Shown piece after piece: positions 9,191 to 16,161 of a stretch of DNA of 16,161 nt; position 1 is the first letter of the stretch; each line of letters opens with the position of its first letter. Position numbers and translations under genes: made by a program. The notes under the pieces are model-generated. The model had not been told where the DNA came from and searched no databases. It saw only the letters and a list, made by a program, of their open reading frames with translations. This stretch comes from Hepatocystis sp. ex Piliocolobus tephrosceles (lineage: Eukaryota > Apicomplexa > Aconoidasida > Haemosporida > Plasmodiidae): NCBI GenBank assembly GCA_902459845.2, contig CABPSV020000439.1, positions 1 to 16,161 on the forward strand, in the 5' to 3' direction.

Positions 9191-9230
9191 CAAAATTATT
9201 TTGTAGGAGCATATATGTGAAGGCTCCTAC
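9191..9230. promoter_or_regulatory. GC-rich hairpin with adjacent palindrome, downstream of the NF-YA-like gene
   Basis: GTAGGAGC (9203-9210) and GCTCCTAC (9223-9230) form a perfect 8-bp stem with a 12-nt loop. A 13-nt palindrome, CAAAATTATTTTG, abuts it at 9191-9203. It lies about 190 bp past the TAA of the NF-YA-like gene. On the transcript strand the hairpin is followed by T-rich tracts, so it could mark a 3' UTR structure or an RNA end. The role is inferred. Confidence 0.6.
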
Positions 9231-9420
9231 TTAAACTGTGCTATTTGTTATTGGGGCAATTGATTATAATAACATAGTTAATTATTTGTCTATTTTTTTT
9301 ATTTATTATTTTTTTTTTTATGACTAAGTATGATTATTTTCATTTATGTAGATGTACATATATATATATATATACGTGTATAAGTACATACATATTTATA
9401 TGTAGTATATAAATGTAATA

Positions 9421-10732
9421 TTATTTATTGTAAATTATATGTGTAAATCTTTTATCTCCTACATTCGATAAATTATTAACAGTATTTATATTTTCTATGT
9501 TGTTAATACGAGGAATAAAATTCAAAGGTTCTGAAGTAGGTACATTCATGTTGGTCATATTATTGGTTATACTACTGGTCATATTATTAGTCATATTATT
9601 GGTCATATTGTTGGTCATATTATTGGTCATATTATTGGTTATATTATGGCTTAAATTATTACTCATGTCATAACCTATACCGTAACCCATATTAGAAGTC
9701 ATGTCCGTATCCATACCAGTATCTATATCAGTATCATTCACTATATTATCCATGCCATTACTCATGATATTATCCATATTATTCCAGTTGTTCATATACC
9801 CTAATGTTTTTGTATTTATATTTGTATTTATGTTTATATAATTTGGGTTATGTATTTTCTTTCTATTATTTTTATGCACATTTTCAAAAGCAGTATAATT
9901 TAATAAATTTTTAACGTTGTTAAAACCGTTTATATTTGAAAAAGTAGGTAAAGTAGGTAAAGTAGGTAAGGTAGGTAAGGTAGGTAAGGTAGGTAAGGTA
10001 GGTAAAGTAGGTAAAGTAGGTAAAGTAGGTAAAGTAGATACAGTAGGTACAGTAGGTACAGTAGGTACAGTAGGTACAGTTGACAATTCATTCGTATTTT
10101 CAGTTATAATTGGGATTTCATTTATATTATTCAAATGAGTGATAGGAGATAAGTTAGAATAATTATAAATGTTGTCAAATTGGTTCAAGTTGTTATAATT
10201 GTTTTGGTTATTAATTGTACCTATTGTGTTAACATTATTAGCAGTATATATATCAGGTATATTGTTTATGCTACTAACAATATTTATATTATTATTTTTG
10301 TTTAAGTAATCTAACTTTTTTTTATAATTTATGCTGTTTTTATTATAGTAATCATTATTATGTATCATGTTTATATTATTTGTTTTGGTAACTTTATAAA
10401 CGTTATTTGCATCACTTATTTTATTTACATTATTTATTTTATTTGAATCATTTATTTTATTTACATTGTTTACATTATTTACATTATTTATATTATTTAC
10501 ATTATTTACATTATTTATATTATTTATATTTTGTAATTTTAAAATGTTGTTATTGTTGTTATTGTTGTTATAGTTATCATCAATATTATCGTTTAACAAA
10601 TAATTGTTATTGTAATAGTTATTTATTTGTATATTGCTATTATAATTCTCCTCGTTATTTATTATTTTATTGTTATTTTTCGTATTTAATGCTACATGTT
10701 GTATACTATTACGTACAGGTATGGATAAGTAC

Positions 10733-10769
<37 letters not shown>

Positions 10770-12582
10770 TGTTTATGTCGTAGTATATTTTATCATTATT
10801 GTAGTTATTGTTGTTTTCATTATTAATTATATTATAACGGTTTATATTATTTGCATAATTATTGTTGTCATCATTCCCATAATTATTGTTGTCATCATTC
10901 CCATAATTATTGTTGTCATCATTCCTATAATTATTGTTGTCATCATTCCTATAATTATTGTTGTCATCATTCCCATAATTATTGTTGTCATCATTCCTAT
11001 AATTATTGTTGTCATCATTCCTATAATTATTGTTGTCATCATTCCCATAATTATTGTTGTCATTATTCCCATAATTATTGTTGTCATCATTCCTATAATT
11101 ATTGTTGTCATCATTCCCATAATTATTGTTGTTATTATTACAACTTATCCCATTACAGTTAACATCAGTACAGTTAATATCAGTACAGTTAATGCCATTG
11201 CAGTTAACGACATTACAGTTAATGCCATTACAGTTAATGCCATTGCAGTTAACGACATTACAGTTAATGCCATTACAGTTAATGCCATTACAGTTAATGC
11301 CATTGCAGTTAACGACATTACATTTATAACTGTTGTTATTGCTGTTGTTGTTGTTGTTGTTGTTGTTATAACTGTTGTTATAATTATCGCTTGAATTATC
11401 GTGTGAATTATTATTATCTTGTGGAGGTGTAATAGAATTTTTTGTAACTTCTAATATATAATTGTATAAATTACAAACCAAGTTACGTAAAGCAGCATAA
11501 TTACAGTTATCATTCATAAACATATTTTCATCCAAATTATTATTCTCATTTTTATTAGTACCATTTTCAATAAAATAAACTATATTTTTATTATAATCAC
11601 TTTTTTTTTTTATAGTAATATATATACGATTTTTTACATTATTTTTTAAGTCTATTTGTATCTTACGTTTTCGTCTTGCAAGTATTCTATCATATTGTTT
11701 TTCATTAACATAAAGAAACCCATCCCATTTTGTAACATTCTCAACATTATTATTATTATTATTATTATTGTTGTTATGTTTGATACTGTTTTTGTTGTTA
11801 ATACTGTTCCTTTTTCCCCTACTGTTGTTTATTTTGTTGATTTTTTTGTTGTCTTTCTTGTTGTTTTTTTTGTTGTTTTTCTTGATATTATTTTTCTTGT
11901 CACTGTTACTATCACTGTTATTGTTACTGTTATTGTTACTGTTATTGTTACTATCACTGTTATTGTTACTGTTATTGTTAATGTTGTTGTTAATGTTGTT
12001 GTTAATGTTGTTGTTAAAGTTGTTGTTGTTAATGTTGTTGTTGTTAATGTTGTTGTTAAAGTTGTTGTTGTTAATGTTGTTGTTAATGTTGTTGTTAAAG
12101 TTGTTGTTGTTAATGTTGTTGTTGTTAATGTTGTTGTTAAAGTTGTTGTTGTTAATGTTGTTGTTGTTAAAGTTTGTGTTGTTAATGTTGTTGTTGTTAA
12201 AGTTTGTGTTAAAGTTGTTGTTATTGTTATGACTATGATTATCGTTGTTATAGTAGCCATACATTCCATAATTGTTATTATCATAATAAATGATATTAGT
12301 GTTATTACTATCTGTATTAGTATATGTATTAGTATCTGTATTAGTATCTGTATTAGTATCTGTATTAATACCTGTATTAGTATTGTTAATATAATATAAA
12401 TATTTTTGATTTGTTAATTTTTGCATGTTCTCCTCCCCTGTTAATACAATATTTTGTTGCATATTTTTATTTAGTTTTATATGGTTTATTTCATTTACTG
12501 ATTTATCAACTGGTAAAACAAAATTATTATTTTCGGGATATCCATCTTTTTGTACAATTATTTTTTGCTTTTCGAGAATCAT
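9421..12582 (-). CDS. Asparagine-rich protein with an NF-YA-like subunit-association helix
   Basis: The protein has 1053 residues, is asparagine-dominated and appears to be a single exon. Residues 289-311 contain LYVNEKQYDRIL followed by an RRKRKIQID helix end. This matches the NF-YA/HAP2 subunit-association helix (family consensus YVNAKQYHRILKRR), which docks onto the NF-YB/NF-YC histone-fold pair. In canonical NF-YA a second helix with a conserved His/Arg-rich RHRHA motif reads CCAAT DNA. Here the following sequence (about 312-340) has no such motif, nor does any later part. A short complex segment follows (about 358-381, YAALRNLVCNLYNYI). The rest is repeats: INN/FNN runs (about 118-205), a Cys pentapeptide array (421-481), an NNNYGNDD array (487-575), PTL/PTV triplets and TNNM tetrads. 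No membrane segment or signal peptide is seen. Likely a nuclear transcription-complex subunit. The start ATG is the first in the frame. Confidence 0.8.
9549..9652 (-). repeat. 12-bp in-frame repeat, TNNM
   Basis: About eight 12-bp units (ATTATTGGTCAT phase on the plus strand) encode TNNM tetrapeptides near the C-terminus of the NF-YA-like protein, with one TSSI variant. Confidence 0.92.
9944..10079 (-). repeat. 9-bp in-frame repeat, PTL/PTV
   Basis: About fifteen 9-bp units (GTAGGTAAA, GTAGGTAAG, GTAGGTACA on the plus strand) encode PTL then PTV tripeptides. Synonymous variants are blocked: AAA-type, then AAG-type, then AAA-type, then ACA-type. This shows segmental duplication within the array. 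Confidence 0.94.
10733..10769 (-). repeat. (ATT)n polyasparagine microsatellite
   Basis: An uninterrupted ATT/AAT trinucleotide run encodes about eleven consecutive asparagines in the NF-YA-like protein. This is typical of low-complexity insertions in AT-rich Plasmodium proteins. Confidence 0.93.
10857..11120 (-). repeat. 24-bp in-frame repeat, NNNYGNDD x11
   Basis: Eleven 24-bp units encode NNNYGNDD or NNNYRNDD. The G/R difference is one base (CCC versus CCT on the plus strand) and is distributed in a higher-order pattern. Because the units share one frame, all other frames are also open here and give spurious His/Cys-rich or Met/Thr-rich ORFs. Confidence 0.95.
11142..11325 (-). repeat. 15-bp in-frame repeat, NCNGI cysteine array
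   Basis: Twelve to thirteen 15-bp units encode NCNGI with variants NCNVV, NCTDI and NCTDV. Thirteen cysteines fall exactly every five residues from 421 to 481. Read in the register I-N-C-N-G, the pattern resembles the pentapeptide-repeat consensus A(D/N)LXX with Cys at the central position. That fold is only a possibility. Confidence 0.93.
11651..11721 (-). other. NF-YA subunit-association domain core (residues 288-311)
   Basis: This is the sub-region encoding GFLYVNEKQYDRIL and the basic helix end. Residues identical to the general NF-YA family signature include Y-V-N, K-Q-Y, R-I-L and R-R; the remaining changes are mostly conservative. In known structures this helix binds the NF-YB/NF-YC dimer. 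Motif recognition is by eye. Confidence 0.85.
11744..11771 (-). repeat. (ATT/GTT)n polyasparagine tract
   Basis: A trinucleotide run encoding about ten asparagines directly before the conserved NF-YA-like helix, acting as a low-complexity spacer. Confidence 0.9.
11900..12232 (-). repeat. Complex asparagine-rich repeat, INNN/FNNN and SNNN units
   Basis: A nested array of GTT/AAT/AAA-based 12-, 15- and 18-bp units (GTTGTTGTTAATGTT-like on the plus strand) encodes alternating INNNN and FNNN blocks, then SNNN/SDSN blocks, in the N-terminal third of the NF-YA-like protein. Long open frames in other phases here are shadows of the repeat. Confidence 0.9.
12296..12384 (-). repeat. 12-bp in-frame repeat, TNTD
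   Basis: About six 12-bp units (AGTATCTGTATT on the plus strand) encode TNTD tetrapeptides near residues 70-94 of the NF-YA-like protein. Confidence 0.9.
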
Positions 12583-12676
12583 TGTTTTTAATGTAATTTA
12601 TTATGTAACCAGAATTCAAGGTTACGATATATATTTCACAAATTTTTGTATATAATATATGTATACGTACGTACAT

Positions 12677-12716
<40 letters not shown>

Positions 12717-13189
12717 TTATATATGTACTTATATATGTACTTACATATGTTTATCAATAAATTTGTTAATAATATGGTCATGTATACATACGTATGTATA
12801 TGTGTATATATGTATATGTATATATATATATGTATATATATGTGTGTGCATCTACTCATATGTATACAAATAAAAATGTACGATGAAGTAAAAAAAAAAA
12901 AAAAAAAAAAAATATATATATTAAAAAATGTTTATCATAAGAAGTTTATAAAATCTAGGCTTTTTTTATTTTTTATTTTTTTTTTTGTGTGCACAACAAA
13001 ATAAAATGCATCATAACATATTGGATTGGTGAAGTAATGGTTTCATAACGTGATGTAATAAATATTATTAGTTTATGTTTAAAACTTAAATTATTTTATA
13101 TATTTATTTGTTCGTTTATTAATTTTTTTTTTTTTTTTTATTATTGTTTGATTGTGCCTTGTGGGCAGGTTGTATTTAAAACACATGAG

Positions 13190-13242
<53 letters not shown>

Positions 13243-13259
13243 ATAAAACATAGTCAAAT

Positions 13260-13428
13260 AAAATAGTCACATAAAATAATTATATAAAATAATCATATAA
13301 AATAATCATATAAAATAATCATATAAAATAATCATATAAAATAATCATATAAAATAATCATATAAAATAATCATATAAAATAATCATATAAAATAATCAT
13401 ATAAAATAATCATATAAAATAATCATAT
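13260..13428. repeat. 13-bp minisatellite AAAATAATCATAT x13
   Basis: Thirteen tandem 13-bp units. The first two are degenerate (AGTCACAT and AATTATAT endings) and the remaining ones are identical, indicating recent homogenisation. The unit contains TAA and is not a multiple of three, so it is non-coding. It lies about 0.7 kb upstream of the NF-YA-like start codon. Confidence 0.97.
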
Positions 13429-13683
13429 AAAGAAACAAAACATACAGATGAATTTGTCGAAATAAGTAGAAGATTAAGATTTATCAGTGGCTTAAAAAAG
13501 AGAAATAAAATAAAACTATTTAAAACGTATGAAACACATAAAACGCATAAACCACATAAAACGCATAAACCACATAAAACGCATAAACCACATAAAACGC
13601 ATAAAATCAAAATTAACGGAGTAAATTCAATTTATTTCCATTTTTTTTTTGACTTGTTTTGTTTTTTCACAGTAAACAAATAG
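13423..13683 (+). other. Coding-like open stretch without ATG (possible exon or gene remnant)
   Basis: This plus-strand frame is open for 86 sense codons, from just after a TAA in the last 13-bp repeat unit to TAG at 13681-13683. It encodes balanced, charged sequence (KHTDEFVEISRRLRFISGL) followed by four HKTHKP hexapeptide repeats (18 bp, frame-preserving) and a Phe-rich end. There is no in-frame ATG. The ATG at 13448 is out of frame, and an AG at 13446-13447 could be a weak splice acceptor, although it lacks a pyrimidine tract. The flanking 13-bp repeats cannot code. It could be a 3' exon, a decayed gene fragment or chance. Confidence 0.25.
13535..13606. repeat. 18-bp minisatellite CACATAAAACGCATAAAC x4
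   Basis: Four nearly perfect 18-bp copies. Unlike the neighbouring 13-bp array, the unit length is a multiple of three, and it lies inside the coding-like plus-strand stretch, where it gives HKTHKP units. Confidence 0.95.
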
Positions 13684-13911
13684 CAAAACAAAGAAATAAA
13701 TAAAAAATATATAAAAATATATAAGCACTTTTTTTCGCCCCTATATTTGAAAAAACTATCAGTTTATATATAAAAATAATACTAAAAATGAGAAGCAAAA
13801 AAAAATAAAAAAAATAAAAGTGGCCGAATGAAAGCAATTTTATGTTTAACTTAAAATTCTCACGATTCACAGAATAGTTCTCGAAGCATTGTGGAGTGGA
13901 ACTGACAATTA

Positions 13912-13921
13912 TGTGTACACA
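13912..13921. promoter_or_regulatory. TGTGTACACA palindrome, possible ApiAP2 site
   Basis: A perfect 10-bp palindrome with a GTAC core, about 1.3 kb upstream of the NF-YA-like ATG. GTAC-core motifs are described for ApiAP2 factors such as AP2-G. A single site is weak evidence of regulation. Confidence 0.25.
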
Positions 13922-13950
13922 ACGGTATATATACATACATATATGTACAT

Positions 13951-14001
<51 letters not shown>

Positions 14002-15036
14002 TAGCTTATGCGCACGTAACTTTTTGTACATAGATATATGTATTTAATTACTCATTAAATTTATTATTACATTTTTATTTCGCTGTGCAAGTAACACCCC
14101 CCCCCCAAAAAAAAAAAAAAAAAGACAAACAAACAAACAGACAGGTAAACAAACAGACAGGTAAACAAACAACAAGCAAAATAAATAAAAGAAAAAAAAA
14201 AAAAAAAATGCTATTTTTTATTTTTTATTTTTTAATTTTTATTTTTGTTCTTGTTAAGGAAAACTTGCTTAGTATTTTAAGCTAATTTTTGTACGGGGTT
14301 TTAATTGGGTTGTAAAAAAAAAAAAAAAAAAAAGAAACAGAAAAAGTAACATATATATATTCGTATTTTATGCCATAACCAACTGTTGAGTATATAGAAA
14401 TTATCCTTTTAAAAAAAGCAGTTAAATTTTTAATTATACAAATAATGCAATTATTAAAGTAAATATATAGCTACATCAAACGAGTAAAATAAAAAAGCTT
14501 TCCATCGAAGCAATCTTTCGAAACAGATAAAAACAGACAAACAAAAAAAGAGAATAAAATAGCGTTGTATTAAACATGTTAAAAAATTTTGGTTTTCAAA
14601 TATTTATTAACGTAAATAGTCTCTCTCTATAAATGTTCTTTAAAAATAAAAGAAAAAAAAAAAAAAAAAGGGAGCATATAATTAATATAAAAAAATGTAT
14701 GTAACTTTTAACATTGTACACATATATGTATATGTTATACAACTGTATGAGCGTTCGAATTTTTTTTTTAATAAATTTAAAAGGTAAAAAGATATAGAAA
14801 ATAATTGTAAAACTTTTGGTTTTTTTTTTTTTTTTTTTTTTTAATTATTATTTATTAACATCATAAAATTTCCTATACAATGCTTGTTTTGTCTCCTTGT
14901 CTCTTTGTTAATTTTTGTTAATTTTTTTTTTTTTTTTTTTTATTTTTGTTAACAATTTTGAAAATAAAGCGAAAGGTATTAATACTTGCATATGCATCTA
15001 TTATGTGTATATTTAAATGTGTATTAAGTATATTTA

Positions 15037-15068
<32 letters not shown>

Positions 15069-15143
15069 GATATAACAACTTATTAAGTGCTACATATCTA
15101 ACCAAATAAGAAATTACAGCAACAGTTGTATTTTTTCGTTATT

Positions 15144-15194
<51 letters not shown>

Positions 15195-15886
15195 ATATGT
15201 ATATATATACATATACTTTTTTTTTTTTTTTTTCTTTTCTTTCTACGAACTCAATACAAATAGTACTTATCTTCAATAATCCTGTAAATATATACTCTTA
15301 TTTTTTTTTTTTTACAGTTATGAATAATTTATATTGAATGTTTTTATATATACATAAATATATATTTTTTTTTTCCAATTTTGGTTTTTCTTTTTTTTAT
15401 AATTTAACTACATTTTTTAAAAAAGATTCAAGCTACTGGCAATATTTTTTTTTTTTTTAAAAAAGGGCCAAGTAATGAACACGTGTATATATAAAAACGC
15501 AATTACGTATAAACTAACAGGCGTGTATATTTATTTATTTATTTCATTGTGTTTATGCTAGTAAATAAATTTATGTTTGGAAATCGTACAGGAACGTGCA
15601 TAATAAATAATATGCATGTATATATGTATATGTACGTAGATGCCTTTTTACGAAACTAAAAGTATAAACTGTGTTAAGCCACTGATTTAAAACTTAACCA
15701 ATGCGCAATCACGCTGTTTGCTACACATATATATATATATACATATTTTAACTAATACATGTTTACGCTTACGCTGTGATCAACAATAATATTAGTCTTT
15801 TTTACCCTTTTTTATTCATACAATTTTATCTTTTTTTTTTTTTTTTTTTTTATTTATGCATCTTAATTCGTATATTTTTACTCATA

Positions 15887-15972
15887 TATTTTTACATATA
15901 TTTTTTACTCATATATTTTTTACTCATATATTTTTTACTCATATATTTTTTACTCATATATTTTTTACTCAT
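15887..15972. repeat. 15-bp minisatellite ACTCATATATTTTTT
   Basis: About five tandem 15-bp units, with a slightly degenerate first copy at the left edge. On the minus strand it reads as MSKKY repeats inside the candidate lysine-rich CDS. Confidence 0.93.
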
Positions 15973-16161
15973 TTTTTTTTTAATAATTTTTTTATTACTC
16001 CTTTTGTTATTAACTCTTTTTATACCAACTCTTTTTTTATAAATCCTTTTTTTTTTTTTATTAACCCTTTTTTTATTTACTTTTTTCTTATTAATCTTTT
16101 TTTGTTTAAACATATTTTTTCTTAAGTTTTTTTTTTTTTTTTCTTTTTTTTTTTTTTTCTT
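15892..16161 (-). CDS. Possible 3' end of a lysine-rich gene, open to the window edge
   Basis: The minus-strand frame is open from the window end (16161) to a TAA at 15892-15894, 89 sense codons. It encodes poly-Lys with KEKK, then Lys/Asn/Arg-rich sequence (INKKKVNKKRVNKK), then five MSKKY pentapeptides from a 15-bp array. Support: the repeat unit is a multiple of three, and the many TAA trinucleotides in the other two frames are avoided in this one. The internal ATG at 16113 could be a start, but the frame continues upstream without a stop, so a gene reaching in from beyond the window is the simpler reading. Against: A-rich sequence is easily open by chance, and no domain is recognisable. 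Confidence 0.35.
   Translation of the reverse strand, partial: KKKKKKEKKKKNLRKNMFKQKKINKKKVNKKRVNKKKKRIYKKRVGIKRVNNKRSNKKIIKKKMSKKYMSKKYMSKKYMSKKYMSKKYM

Larger units (their letters stand above)
6407..9420. other. 3 kb spacer between the NF-YA-like and SEC16-like genes
   Basis: Presumably holds the SEC16-like promoter/5' UTR on its left and the 3' UTR of the NF-YA-like gene on its right. Contents: (AT)n at about 6543-6565, 7225-7257, 8289-8308, 8467-8489, 8621-8644 and 9357-9374; long homopolymers at 7381-7428 (A48), 7552-7586 (T35) and 7853-7900 (A48), plus several of 14-23 nt; and three 13-bp minisatellites. No tRNA, rRNA or convincing small gene was seen. Confidence 0.6.
12583..15891. other. 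3.3 kb spacer upstream of the NF-YA-like gene
   Basis: Likely carries the promoter and 5' UTR of the NF-YA-like gene. Contents: (AT)n at about 12679-12710; three 12-bp ATATGTACTTAT copies at about 12710-12746; A48 (13192-13239); T48 (13953-14000); C10-A17 (14097-14123); a 16-bp AACAAACAGACAGGTA duplication (about 14130-14170); A25-G9 (15036-15069); and (AT)n at about 15149-15189. The stretch 14340-14640 is of higher complexity, but I see no gene in it. Confidence 0.6.

Noticed and set aside
10842..11329. ORFs in other frames over the 24-bp and 15-bp arrays (His/Cys-, Met/Thr- and Leu/Gln-rich)
   Set aside because: Frame-preserving arrays keep all six frames open. Only the Asn-rich frame continues through the NF-YA-like domain on both sides.
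13260..13428. CRISPR-like regular repeat
   Set aside because: The units are directly adjacent with no spacers, and the window is from a eukaryotic nuclear genome.
13410..13610. Minus-strand ORF with CVLCGL repeats
   Set aside because: It is the antisense reading of the 18-bp array. The plus-strand frame has more protein-like composition, and this one runs into the non-coding 13-bp repeats.
13667..13936. Minus-strand 89-codon ORF with two hydrophobic segments
   Set aside because: It has an ATG and some complex N-terminal sequence, but its Phe/Ile/Leu/Tyr make-up is what T-rich spacer gives by chance, and no motif is recognisable. It would be worth revisiting only with transcript evidence.
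15698..15702. CCAAT box in the far upstream spacer
   Set aside because: A single CCAAT pentamer about 3.1 kb from the NF-YA-like start is expected by chance, and the protein appears to lack the CCAAT-reading helix.
12600..16161. A centromere or tRNA/snRNA gene in the long spacer
   Set aside because: The spacer is AT-rich but mixed, with scattered GC-containing words rather than a homogeneous 2-kb core of more than 97% AT. No cloverleaf or conserved snRNA motif could be found by eye.

Overview
The window looks like nuclear chromosomal DNA from an AT-rich Plasmodium. Evidence: asparagine-rich proteins full of in-frame tandem repeats, very large single-exon genes, spacers of several kilobases dominated by poly(A)/poly(T), (AT)n and minisatellites, and the A-rich context at start codons. 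The composition suits a Laverania-type or another very AT-rich (for example avian) Plasmodium. The species cannot be fixed from this sequence alone.

Layout. All credible genes lie on the minus strand. (1) 520-6406 is a large SEC16-like COPII scaffold gene. It is split into two overlapping frames: a 214-codon N-terminal part (6406-5762) and a 1751-codon main part (5775-520). One base too many in an A6 run at the junction would explain the split. (2) 6407-9420 is a 3 kb spacer with long A/T homopolymers, three 13-bp minisatellites, an 11-bp phased A-tract array and a GC-rich hairpin. (3) 12582-9421 is a 1053-codon asparagine-rich protein. It carries a clear NF-YA (CCAAT-binding factor subunit A) subunit-association helix but no recognisable NF-YA DNA-contact helix. 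It also has a 13-cysteine array at exact 5-residue spacing. (4) 12583-15891 is a 3.3 kb spacer with a fourth 13-bp minisatellite, a coding-like stretch without ATG at 13423-13683, C10-A17 and A25-G9 tracts and (AT)n. (5) 16161-15892 is a lysine-rich frame open to the window edge. It may be the 3' end of another minus-strand gene.

The two main genes act in unrelated processes: ER exit-site organisation and transcription. Nothing suggests they work together. The strongest observations are the NF-YA-like protein with a lost or replaced DNA-binding half, the frame break in SEC16, four unrelated spacer minisatellites that share a 13-bp period, and four homopolymers of exactly 48 nt, which point to an assembly length ceiling.
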